A stretch of DNA of 64,000 nucleotides, from contig CAZAEQ010000003.1 of assembly GCA_964484185.1 (NCBI GenBank), forward strand, positions 115,823-179,822. Reading direction: 5' to 3'. The translations under genes were made by a program, and so were the position numbers. Below the pieces are notes generated by a model that worked only from the letters and a program-made list of their open reading frames with translations, was not told where the DNA came from and did not search any database. Position 1 is the first letter of the stretch. Each line of letters starts with the position of its first letter. This DNA comes from F1-120-MAGs238 sp964484185. GTDB taxonomy: Bacteria; Planctomycetota; Phycisphaerae; Phycisphaerales; UBA1924. Of this stretch, positions 32,928-41,303 are shown piece by piece.

Positions 32928-34754
32928 GTGAATGTGAATTACGTCAAGAACGCGTTGGCCATGTCTGCGACCGCTCGTTTCAAGCGAGTGGCTATTTGTG
33001 CAATCGTGCTCGCCGCCGGACTGGCGATTATCCCAGCTTGCTCGCCTTCAGACAGCGATAACGGCGCAAACCTGACGGCCGATATGGCGATGGTGCGTAA
33101 GCGCAGTTTTGAAATTACGACAACAGCATCTGGTCAGCTCGAAGCCAAGGCTGAGTTTGAAGTTCGCAGCAAGGTTGAATCACGGACCACGATCGTTGAA
33201 CTGGCCAAGGAAGGCACGCTGGTCAAACCCGGTGACTTGCTGGTACAGCTTGCCAGCGAGCAGATTGAAAAAGCGATTGTGGATGAAAACGCACGCGTGC
33301 AGGCTTCGCGGTCTGACCTCATCACCGCAGAGAACAACCTTGCGATGCAGGAGATCGAGAACACCAGCCGCCTGCGCAAGGCCGAATTGAAGCTTGATCT
33401 TTCCAAGAGTGCAATGGACCAGTGGCGGCAGGGCGATGTGGCTATTCGTCGCATGACTCTTGACCTTGCCGTTGAAAAGACCGAACGCGAATTGAGCCGC
33501 GCTGAAGAGCGATTCGCACGCAGCAATGAATTGAAAGACAAAGGGTTTCTTTCAAAGGAAGACTGGCAGAAAGACAGCATCGCGGTCATCGAATGGACCA
33601 GTGAAGCCAGGAAAGCCAAGAAATCACGCGAAGTCTACAACGATTACGAATTCGTGAAAGACGAAAAAGTCAAGCTGGGTGACGTCGCCGATTCTGAAGC
33701 TGAATTGAAGCGAGTGATACTCCAGAATGAAAAAGAACTGGCAGTGAAGCACGCTGATCTCGAGAATAAACGCGAGCAGCTTCGAATCCGTGAAGCCAAT
33801 CTCATCAAGCTCAACGAGCAACTCACTCACACCATCATTCGTGCGCCACGCGAAGGCATGGTTGTCTACGCAACCAGCATGGGCAACGGTCGCTGGGACC
33901 AGGGCTCGCTCCAGGTTGGCAAGGAAGTTCAGAATAACGAGCAGATTCTTTCGCTTCCAGACACCACCGAAATGGTCGCATCGGTCAAGGTTCACGAGTC
34001 GCTCGCGGGACGCGTTCGCCCCGGAATGCCCGCAAGCGTGAAAGTCGATGCAGCAGGCGGACGTGTGTTCGCCGGCGTGGTCGATTCTATCGGAGTTCTG
34101 GCTGAATCAAACGGCTGGCGCGACCCTAATCTCCGCGAATACACCGTAAAGATCAGCCTCACCAAAACAGATTCAAGTGCTGCGCTCAAACCCAGCATGC
34201 GTGCCGATGCCACCATCGTCCTGGGCGCAGTTGAAGATGCGCTCAGTGTGCCCGTACAGGCAGTGTTCAACGAAGGCGCTGTTCGGTTTGCCTACCTGCA
34301 GGATGGCAGTAAATTTACGCGCGTTCCGGTGAAGCTTGGCCGCCGGTCTGATGCTCATGCCGAGATCGCTGCTGGTCTCAAAGAGGGATCCACAGTTCTC
34401 CTGCGCCAGCCAACCGCGGGCGAGGTCATGAATCACCCGTGGAATCCTGATGAATTGAAAGCCGCCGGCTACGTGCTCAACGAAAATGGCCAGCCGATGG
34501 AAGTAGCTGCCGCAATTGAAGGCATGCCACCTATGAGCATGCCAGCTATGAATCCCGGCGGAAACGCTTCTCCAGGCGGCGGTGCCGGGTCGCCGACACA
34601 AGGCCCACGCGGAAACCGCGGCGGGAAAACTCGCCCGCAGAACGGCAAGCCCGCGGCAGCACCAGGCGGAGAAACCAAACCTGCTACCGAAACCCCCGCA
34701 AAAACTGATGACAACAGTTCTACGACAACTGCCCCGGCCAGTCCTTCCAAGTAA
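32928..34754 (+). CDS. HlyD/RND-type membrane fusion (efflux adaptor) protein
   Basis: 608 residues, with possible GTG starts at 32928 and 32934 (GAGG precedes the latter). The N-terminus is a signal with a lipobox-like cleavage site (LAIIPAC), so it is probably a lipoprotein. Then come a barrel-sandwich/lipoyl hybrid domain, a long coiled coil (about residues 95-300, rich in Glu/Lys), an adaptor beta-barrel (YTVKISLTK ... LKPSMRADATI) and a low-complexity Pro/Gly/Ala C-terminus of about 70 residues. It would join an inner-membrane pump to an outer-membrane channel. No pump or outer-membrane component is adjacent, so its partners lie elsewhere. Confidence 0.82.
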   Translation: MNVNYVKNALAMSATARFKRVAICAIVLAAGLAIIPACSPSDSDNGANLTADMAMVRKRSFEITTTASGQLEAKAEFEVRSKVESRTTIVELAKEGTLVKPGDLLVQLASEQIEKAIVDENARVQASRSDLITAENNLAMQEIENTSRLRKAELKLDLSKSAMDQWRQGDVAIRRMTLDLAVEKTERELSRAEERFARSNELKDKGFLSKEDWQKDSIAVIEWTSEARKAKKSREVYNDYEFVKDEKVKLGDVADSEAELKRVILQNEKELAVKHADLENKREQLRIREANLIKLNEQLTHTIIRAPREGMVVYATSMGNGRWDQGSLQVGKEVQNNEQILSLPDTTEMVASVKVHESLAGRVRPGMPASVKVDAAGGRVFAGVVDSIGVLAESNGWRDPNLREYTVKISLTKTDSSAALKPSMRADATIVLGAVEDALSVPVQAVFNEGAVRFAYLQDGSKFTRVPVKLGRRSDAHAEIAAGLKEGSTVLLRQPTAGEVMNHPWNPDELKAAGYVLNENGQPMEVAAAIEGMPPMSMPAMNPGGNASPGGGAGSPTQGPRGNRGGKTRPQNGKPAAAPGGETKPATETPAKTDDNSSTTTAPASPSK

Positions 34755-34766
34755 TGTGATCCATTT

Positions 34767-36536
34767 TCAGGCTGTCGCGGCAGTGAGTGCCTTGCGCACT
34801 TCTTCAAGCAGCATCTGCGCTTCAAACGGTTTGAACAGAACCTGCTTGCAGCCGCTCTGACTTGCACGCACAATCGAATGGTGCGGGTCGTATCCAAAAC
34901 CCGTCATCAGAATCACTGGCATGTCGCTTCGAAGCAGTCGAGCGGCAGTGAAAACCTCGTAGCCAGTCTTGTCCGGCATCTTGATGTCGCTGATCACGAG
35001 ATCAAAGGGCTTCGTCTTGCCAGTTGTTTCCAATTCGTGAATCGCTGCGTTGCCCGAATCCACCAGCGTCACATCGCAGCCATGGTGCCGCAGAACATCG
35101 CCGATGATTTTGCGTACGCGTGCTTCGTCATCCGCAATCAGCACACGTTTACTCACCATCAGCGGCTCATGCACCGGTGACGCATTTCGATACTCTGCTG
35201 CAAACACGGTTTGTCCGCCGCTGGAAAGGCCCTTTGTTCGATCTCGCAACGACTCTGCTTCCTGCCGCAGTTCCAGCAGTCGATCGGCCCATTCAAGTGC
35301 ACTTCCGCCCTGCGCCGAGTCCTGGGCGTTACGGATGTGCTCAATCAACACATCCAGCGGCCGACCAACTTCGCTTTCAACCCGCTTGCCCGCAACCTCG
35401 TTTGTGCTTGAGCGCTCAACTACCAAGAGGTCCAAAGTGTGAAGTGCTACTGCAATGTACCGCCCGAACATTTCGCTGAACAACCGGTCATCATCGCCAA
35501 ATGCCGCCCCATCCCGGGATTCAACATTCATAATCCCGATCGTCTTATCCGCCAGTTTCAGCGGCACGGTCAGCGAACATCGAGCCCCGGGTAATCCTGG
35601 CAGGAACAGCGGGTCATTGGAAATGTCGTTGCAGAGATAGCTTTGTCCTGTCGCCGCCACATAGCCGGAAATCCCGTTCCCTTCGGCCTTGGCGAAGATA
35701 TCAATATCACCAAACTCCGGCGGCATGCCATGCTGCATCGTGAGCGCAAGCCTGCCGGTCTTTTCGTCCAGCACGCGAATGGCAAAATGATCAAAGCTGA
35801 AGATATCGTGCGCAGCGCGAGTGATCTTCTCTTCTGCTATCCGCAACCGATCCACGGGGTGAATCTTGCGAACTGCTTCTGCGTCGAATGACAACAGATC
35901 CGCGCCGGCGCGATCAATCGCCTCGACCTTCATGCGGAATCCGCGCTCGCTCGTCACATCGCGCGTCACAACTACAAACCGCGCGGGCTTTGGGGCCTCT
36001 GTTGGAGAACTTCCAGGCAGCACAAAAGGTACAACCGTGACGCCGAACCAGCGCGTCCCATCGGCCGTCGATGCTTCGAATTTTCGCGGCCCGGTTGAGA
36101 CAGCGCGTCCGCGCTTACCGCCCTGTTCCACGGCCAATCCGCGGCAGACCGAACCCACGCGTTCAAGAATCGTCGAACCAAGTTTGCGATACAGCTCGTT
36201 GCCCCAGATCACTTCACCAGTTGCAGCGACCAGTGCAACGCCTTCGCCCACAGTGTCCAAAAGCACAGAGAGCGACGCTCCAGTCGCGCCGCTCACTCCA
36301 AATGCCTCTGGATCTACCGTCAGAATCGCAACATCCGGTGTGGCCTCGGATATCGTTGTTCCCGGTTTTGCTTCAACAATCTCAAAAGTGGGACCAAGGG
36401 CAGCCGCAAGCTGACCAAGCAGCTCAGGGGGGCCCCCAAGTACAGCGAGTTTCCTGCGTGCTTCCTGCATCGAACCCAGCATCCTCCCACTACCTTCCTT
36501 TCGACTATAGGAGGCGGCATGAACTACCCTAAACAC
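34767..36536 (-). CDS. PAS-GAF-receiver signalling protein
   Basis: 589 residues in the longest frame; starts at 36482 or 36470 are also possible. Residues about 80-205 resemble a PAS domain (LLDTVGEGVALVAATGEVIW) with a PAC-like end, about 230-400 a GAF domain (ITRAAHDIFSFDHFAIRVLD ... PLKLADKTIGIMNVES), then a coiled helix and a C-terminal receiver. The receiver has DDE near 469-471, phospho-accepting Asp517 in DLVISDIKMP and Lys569 in FKPF. There is no kinase or DNA-binding domain, so it may be a sensor adaptor whose C-terminal receiver is phosphorylated by a separate kinase. It converges on the adaptor gene. Confidence 0.82.
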   Translation of the reverse strand: MFRVVHAASYSRKEGSGRMLGSMQEARRKLAVLGGPPELLGQLAAALGPTFEIVEAKPGTTISEATPDVAILTVDPEAFGVSGATGASLSVLLDTVGEGVALVAATGEVIWGNELYRKLGSTILERVGSVCRGLAVEQGGKRGRAVSTGPRKFEASTADGTRWFGVTVVPFVLPGSSPTEAPKPARFVVVTRDVTSERGFRMKVEAIDRAGADLLSFDAEAVRKIHPVDRLRIAEEKITRAAHDIFSFDHFAIRVLDEKTGRLALTMQHGMPPEFGDIDIFAKAEGNGISGYVAATGQSYLCNDISNDPLFLPGLPGARCSLTVPLKLADKTIGIMNVESRDGAAFGDDDRLFSEMFGRYIAVALHTLDLLVVERSSTNEVAGKRVESEVGRPLDVLIEHIRNAQDSAQGGSALEWADRLLELRQEAESLRDRTKGLSSGGQTVFAAEYRNASPVHEPLMVSKRVLIADDEARVRKIIGDVLRHHGCDVTLVDSGNAAIHELETTGKTKPFDLVISDIKMPDKTGYEVFTAARLLRSDMPVILMTGFGYDPHHSIVRASQSGCKQVLFKPFEAQMLLEEVRKALTAATA

Positions 36537-36694
36537 CTATTTGCCGCCACGAAAAAGCCGTGATCTATCTTTGTCCATCCTTGTTCTTTCGAAGGTTCCG
36601 GACGTACGGTTCCATCGAGACACAATCGGCCTGCTAGGGCCTGGAAACGCACTATTATTCTCGGACGTAATAGAACACCAAACGGAGTACGACC

Positions 36695-37558
36695 ATGAAA
36701 GCAATCCCGGCTCTTCTCATCGGATCCGCATCAGCGTGCGGAGCAATTCAGTCAAAGACCGTCGAATACAAGGTTGGCGACCGAGCCTTTGAGGCATTCG
36801 TTGTTTACGACGATACCAAGGCGACTCCAACCAGCAAACAGCCTGGTGTTCTCGTGTGTCCAGAGTGGTGGGGCAATAACGAGTACGCCCGCAATCGTGC
36901 TCGCCAGCTCGCCGAACTTGGTTATGTCGCCGTCTCCATCGATCTCTACGGAAAGGACGATGGCAAGCTCCGCACCACCACGAATCCAGAACAGGCTGGA
37001 AAATGGGCTGCCGAGGTTTCCAGCACTCCCGGCGCCATGCGTGCCCGCGCTGCCGCAGGATACAAGGTACTGACTGACCTTCCGCAAGTAGATTCCGCTC
37101 GAACCGCGGCCATCGGCTACTGCATGGGCGGTAGCGTCGCGCTTGAACTCGCTCGCACAGGCGCGCCGCTCAACGCCGTTGTCACGTTTCATACCAGCAC
37201 CATCGCCGCCAAAGAGCCAGCTGACAACAAGGCAATCAAAGCCAGTGTCTTGGTCTGCCACGGCCAGGACGACACATTCGTGAGCGATGATCAGATCAAG
37301 TCGTTCCACAGTCAGATGAAGGATGCTGGTGTCGATTACCAGTTCATTTCCTACTCGGGCGCGGTCCACTCTTTTACCAACACCGGAGCCGACGCCTTCA
37401 AGATACCCGGCGTTGCCTATCAAAAGGCCGCTGATCACCGGTCCTGGGAGTCCATGCAGGCCCTATTCCGCGAGAAGTTCAATGCCTCAGCGGCAACTAA
37501 GCCGATTGAGAAAGCAGCAGATAGTGCGACCAAACCGCAACCTGCGCCGGAGAAGTAA
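36695..37558 (+). CDS. Dienelactone hydrolase family protein
   Basis: 287 residues of the alpha/beta-hydrolase dienelactone hydrolase type. The triad is visible: Cys143 in GYCMGG, Asp193 in CHGQDDTFV and His225 in SGAVHSFTN. The N-terminus is a hydrophobic segment ending in SASACG, which could be a short lipoprotein signal (Cys15), although the n-region has only one Lys. Family members hydrolyse lactone rings of halogenated aromatic breakdown products, but most environmental members have undefined substrates. The ABC ATPase gene begins seven bases downstream, so it may be co-transcribed with the exporter. Confidence 0.82.
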   Translation: MKAIPALLIGSASACGAIQSKTVEYKVGDRAFEAFVVYDDTKATPTSKQPGVLVCPEWWGNNEYARNRARQLAELGYVAVSIDLYGKDDGKLRTTTNPEQAGKWAAEVSSTPGAMRARAAAGYKVLTDLPQVDSARTAAIGYCMGGSVALELARTGAPLNAVVTFHTSTIAAKEPADNKAIKASVLVCHGQDDTFVSDDQIKSFHSQMKDAGVDYQFISYSGAVHSFTNTGADAFKIPGVAYQKAADHRSWESMQALFREKFNASAATKPIEKAADSATKPQPAPEK

Positions 37559-37564
37559 GCCAGA

Positions 37565-38503
37565 TTGCTCGAAGTCAAATCCATATCCCGCACATTCGGC
37601 CGCACTCGCGCCGTGAGAGATGTCTCTTTCACCATTGGCAAAGGCGAGGTTGTCGCATTGCTAGGTCCCAACGGCGCGGGTAAAACCACCACTATTCGCA
37701 TGGTGACGGGGTTCCTGCCGCCGGATAGCGGAAATATCGTCATTGGCGGCTTTGACATGGGCGAGGAATCGCTCGAGGCCCGTCGCCTGATCGGCTATCT
37801 GCCTGAGAATGCGCCGCTATACCCTGAAATGCAGGTCCGTGCGTATCTCGCATTCCGCGCCTCACTGGCTGGGGTGCGCGGCAGTCGCGCGGGAGAAGCC
37901 ATCGACCGGGAACTTGCCCGCTGCGATCTTTCCAGCGTTGCTACCAAACGCATTGGCGCACTTTCAAAGGGCTTTCGCCAGCGCGTCGGTCTCGCGGCGG
38001 CACTCGTTCACGATCCCGCAGTCGTCATTCTTGATGAACCGTCGAATGGACTGGACCCGTCACAGATTCTCCAGTTCCGCACGCTCATTGGCACGCTCGC
38101 CCGCGAGCGCACCATGCTTATCTCTTCTCATATTCTTGCGGAAGTTCAGAAAATCTGCACCCGCGTGATTCTGATATCCGGCGGCACGCTTCGCGCTGAT
38201 GGCACTCCCGACTCTCTCGCCCGCCGCGCAGGGTCCCGACGCATCTTTACTGTTGCGTTCACCGATAGCGAACACCAGGCCGCGCTCGAAATGCTCCGTG
38301 CGATTCCCAACGTTCACGATGTCAATCCAATTCTTCGGCCTGGTGAGGCCCGCTTCGAGGTTCTTGGTGATGACCTTGACCTCCGACTTCGCATTGCCCG
38401 CGCTGCCCGCGACAAGGGCCTCATGCTCTTTGAACTTTCTGAGCAAGCTCCGTCGCTCGAAGAAACCTTCATGCAGCTCACTTCGCAATTGGAGCTTCCA
38501 TGA
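37565..38503 (+). CDS. ABC transporter ATP-binding protein (GldA-like)
   Basis: 312 residues starting at TTG 37565, the only start that keeps the first beta strand (MLEVKSISRTFGRTRAVRD). Walker A GPNGAGKTTT is near residue 36, the signature LSKGFRQRVG near 136, Walker B VVILDEPSNGLDPS near 155 and the H-loop SSHIL near 190. A C-terminal 90-residue domain follows. The order ATPase - permease - large auxiliary membrane protein matches GldA, GldF and GldG of the Bacteroidetes gliding/ABC-2 exporter family. It overlaps the permease by four bases (ATGA). Cytoplasmic; couples ATP hydrolysis to export. Confidence 0.88.
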   Translation: MLEVKSISRTFGRTRAVRDVSFTIGKGEVVALLGPNGAGKTTTIRMVTGFLPPDSGNIVIGGFDMGEESLEARRLIGYLPENAPLYPEMQVRAYLAFRASLAGVRGSRAGEAIDRELARCDLSSVATKRIGALSKGFRQRVGLAAALVHDPAVVILDEPSNGLDPSQILQFRTLIGTLARERTMLISSHILAEVQKICTRVILISGGTLRADGTPDSLARRAGSRRIFTVAFTDSEHQAALEMLRAIPNVHDVNPILRPGEARFEVLGDDLDLRLRIARAARDKGLMLFELSEQAPSLEETFMQLTSQLELP

Positions 38504-39222
38504 GGCAAATGCTCTCCATCTGCAATCGTGAGCTCGGCTCGTTCTTCAGGCTTCCTGTCGGCTGGATCATCATTGCGCTTTTTGTCTTTATCACCGGCGT
38601 CGTCTTCGCGCTCTCCGCGATCGAACCCGGCAAAGTTGCATCTATGCGCGGTTTCTTTCAACTCGCAGGCTGGCTCCTGCTTCCGGTCACTCCCGCGATC
38701 TCGATGCGGCTGATTTCCGAGGAAATTCGCTCCGGCACCATCGAGCCGCTCATGACCTCTCCCGCAAGCGATCTCATGGTGATCATGGGCAAGTTCCTTG
38801 CCGCGGTTCTCTTCCTGATCTGCATGCTCATTCCCACAGTTGCCCTTGCGGGCGTGCTCTGCGCAATCTCGTCTCCAAGACCTGATACCGGTCCCATCAT
38901 TGCTGGCTATCTGCTTCTGCTCCTGCTCGGTTCTCTCTACCTCTCCATCGGCCTCTTTATCTCGACACTCACTGCGAACCAGACGCTCGCCTTTCTTTCC
39001 ACATTATTTTCAATCATGCTCCTGCTCATGCTGCCCGCAATGCAGGTGAGCAACATGCCTCCGCAGATCAGTATGCTCATCGAGTCGCTTTCTATTCACA
39101 CCCGTGCCAGTGACTTTGCCCGCGGTCTTATCGACTCCTCCCACATCACCTACTTCGTCTCTTCCGCATTCTTCTTCCTCCTCTGTGCATGGGTCAGCCT
39201 GCAATCGCGGAGGTGGAGATGA
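38500..39222 (+). CDS. ABC-2 permease (GldF-like)
   Basis: 240 residues with six transmembrane segments, starting MLSICNRELGSFFRLPVGWI after one Arg-Gln pair. The loop EEIRSGTIEPLMTSPASDLM is the ABC-2 signature. It is the membrane partner of the GldA-like ATPase: the genes overlap by four bases upstream, and the downstream auxiliary gene begins in its stop codon (ATGA). Substrates of such exporters are not known; lipids or surface polysaccharides are the usual suggestion. Confidence 0.88.
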   Translation: MRQMLSICNRELGSFFRLPVGWIIIALFVFITGVVFALSAIEPGKVASMRGFFQLAGWLLLPVTPAISMRLISEEIRSGTIEPLMTSPASDLMVIMGKFLAAVLFLICMLIPTVALAGVLCAISSPRPDTGPIIAGYLLLLLLGSLYLSIGLFISTLTANQTLAFLSTLFSIMLLLMLPAMQVSNMPPQISMLIESLSIHTRASDFARGLIDSSHITYFVSSAFFFLLCAWVSLQSRRWR

Positions 39223-41288
39223 ACCATCGCAATCGATTCTGGACGCTCACATTCGTCATGCTGATTCTGGCTCTTGTCAGCATCGTGTTCCTCAATGTTA
39301 TCGTCTCGCGGTCGCCGGTTCGGATCGATGCCACTGCCACCGGCGAACACGAACTCTCGCCTCGCACTCAGCAGTTGCTGAAGAACCTTCCCGCTGATTT
39401 CTCTGTTCTCATCTGGGCGAATTTCAACCAGGTTGATACCGTCGCAAAACAGAACGTCGTCGACGTTGTCACCCAGTTTCGTCGCAATACACAGCGGGTT
39501 CTCATCTCCACCGCCGATCTTTCTACGCCCGATGGCCAGGAAGTCTTCCGCACTGTGCTCACCGATCTGGCCGAACGCGACAAAGTCGGCATCATCACGC
39601 ATGGCCAGCAGGTGCAGGCCGTCATCAAATCAACCTACGACTTTGCCAAGATACTCGATGAAACAGCGCCCGGTCAGCTTGAAGCGCTTTCTCAAACCCT
39701 CTCCGACCCCAACATCCGCAAAGCAGTAAGCTCCCGTGCGCAAGCCGTTCGCGCAGCCTCCAAAGAGTTTATTAAGATCGCGGCTGCCGCCAACACGCTT
39801 CTTTCCACCGATGCGGCAAACACCGATTCGGCCTCGCGCGTGCTGCGCGATGGGCTCTCCGCTTCTCTCCTCCAATTCTCCACATTCGTCAAAGAGATCT
39901 CCAAACTCGCCGACGGAAGTCCCGATGCTGCCGTCACTGCTCGAGCCAACGAACTCGTCCAAACCGTCGGAACTGCACGCGATGCACTCGCCGCCGAATT
40001 CGACAAACTCGCAAAAACTCCCCGTCCGGCCATCGCACGCGTTGCAGAGGCAATTAAGTCGCCACGCGGCGTTCTCGTCATCGGACCCTCCGACCTCGGC
40101 CTGGTCGCCCTCGACTTCGATGAGCTTTTCGCCTCTTCGGGCGGCAAGGCCGACAACCGTCGTCAAACCGAAGACCTTCTCGCAACCGCGCTCATCTCAC
40201 TTTCAGTCCCGAACAAGCCCATCGTGGTTCTCACGCATGCCGAAAGCGAGCCGCTCCTCACCTCTGGCTCACGCCTCTTTGATGAGTTGGTTGCACATCT
40301 GGGCCGCCGCGGCATCGATGTCGTCGAGTACTCAGCAGCCATTCAACCTTCGCCGCCAACACCGGCGGAACTTGATCCAACACGCACGCGACCCATTGTG
40401 TTCCTCGTACTCGCGCCCGATTCAAGCAGCTCAGCAAGAAGTCCGACTGATCAACCCGGCGCACAGCGAGCGCAGGTTCTTGGTCAGGCTCTTTCTGCGC
40501 TCTCTGCAAGCGGCGCTTCGATCTGTCTCAGCGTCAATCCTTCAATCTTGCCGCTCTCTCAGCAGCAGGACCCTGTCACCACATTTGCACTCGACTTTGG
40601 ACTTCGTGTAGATTCCGGTCGCCCCATCGTTCAACTCAAGGGCGCTGCCGGAAAGCAGTTCGCGGATTTCGATTTTGTTCTCCAGCCCCTTGATTCAGAT
40701 CACGTCATCAGCCGTGCGATCAAAGGTCTGCCAACGTTCCTTGGCTTCGCAGTTCCCTTTGAACCTGTCAAACCAACCGACGGCAGTGAAGTCAAAATTA
40801 CGGACTTGTATTCGATAGCTCCCGCCGATACCACCTGGGCCGAGCACGAGTGGATCGGCGTCTGGCAGACCGCCGCCAACAAACGTTCTGAACTGGTCCC
40901 CTCGACATTCGACCCCGCAAAAGACTCAAACCGCGGCCCATTTGTCGTCGCCGCCGCCGTCGAACGTACTCGCCCCGACAAGATCGTGCAACGTCTCGTC
41001 TACGTTGGCAGCAACAACTACTTTGCCGACTTCATTACCCAGGCCCGCGAAAATATCGACGGCCGCCAGATTTCAACATTCCCCGGCAATTTCGAATTGC
41101 TCGAATCCTCGCTTCTCTGGCTCGCGCACCAGGAAGCCACAATCGCTCCCGCGCCATCTTCGCAGGCAATCGCCATCATCCAGCCGCTCACTGCCGCACG
41201 AATCAACCTGCTGCGCATCGGTCTGATCGTTGGTCTCCCGATTCTCATTCTCGCTTTGGGCGTGCTGTACCGCTACATCCGCGGTTGA
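39219..41288 (+). CDS. GldG-like ABC exporter auxiliary protein
   Basis: About 689 residues from the ATG at 39219, which overlaps the permease stop and has GGAGGTGGAG directly upstream. An N-terminal transmembrane helix (LTFVMLILALVSIVFLNVIV) and a C-terminal one (LLRIGLIVGLPILILALGVL) hold a large periplasmic part. That part contains the IFT-like auxiliary domain (LSPRTQQLLKNLPADFSVLI near 40, LTHAESEPLLTSGSRLFDEL near 350) and a 150-residue Ser/Ala-rich helical insert (about 145-290). Homologues accompany GldA/GldF in exporters. The helical insert makes it longer than the usual 500-550 residues. Confidence 0.8.
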   Translation: MNHRNRFWTLTFVMLILALVSIVFLNVIVSRSPVRIDATATGEHELSPRTQQLLKNLPADFSVLIWANFNQVDTVAKQNVVDVVTQFRRNTQRVLISTADLSTPDGQEVFRTVLTDLAERDKVGIITHGQQVQAVIKSTYDFAKILDETAPGQLEALSQTLSDPNIRKAVSSRAQAVRAASKEFIKIAAAANTLLSTDAANTDSASRVLRDGLSASLLQFSTFVKEISKLADGSPDAAVTARANELVQTVGTARDALAAEFDKLAKTPRPAIARVAEAIKSPRGVLVIGPSDLGLVALDFDELFASSGGKADNRRQTEDLLATALISLSVPNKPIVVLTHAESEPLLTSGSRLFDELVAHLGRRGIDVVEYSAAIQPSPPTPAELDPTRTRPIVFLVLAPDSSSSARSPTDQPGAQRAQVLGQALSALSASGASICLSVNPSILPLSQQQDPVTTFALDFGLRVDSGRPIVQLKGAAGKQFADFDFVLQPLDSDHVISRAIKGLPTFLGFAVPFEPVKPTDGSEVKITDLYSIAPADTTWAEHEWIGVWQTAANKRSELVPSTFDPAKDSNRGPFVVAAAVERTRPDKIVQRLVYVGSNNYFADFITQARENIDGRQISTFPGNFELLESSLLWLAHQEATIAPAPSSQAIAIIQPLTAARINLLRIGLIVGLPILILALGVLYRYIRG

Positions 41289-41303
41289 AAAATCTTGCCT
41301 GAT

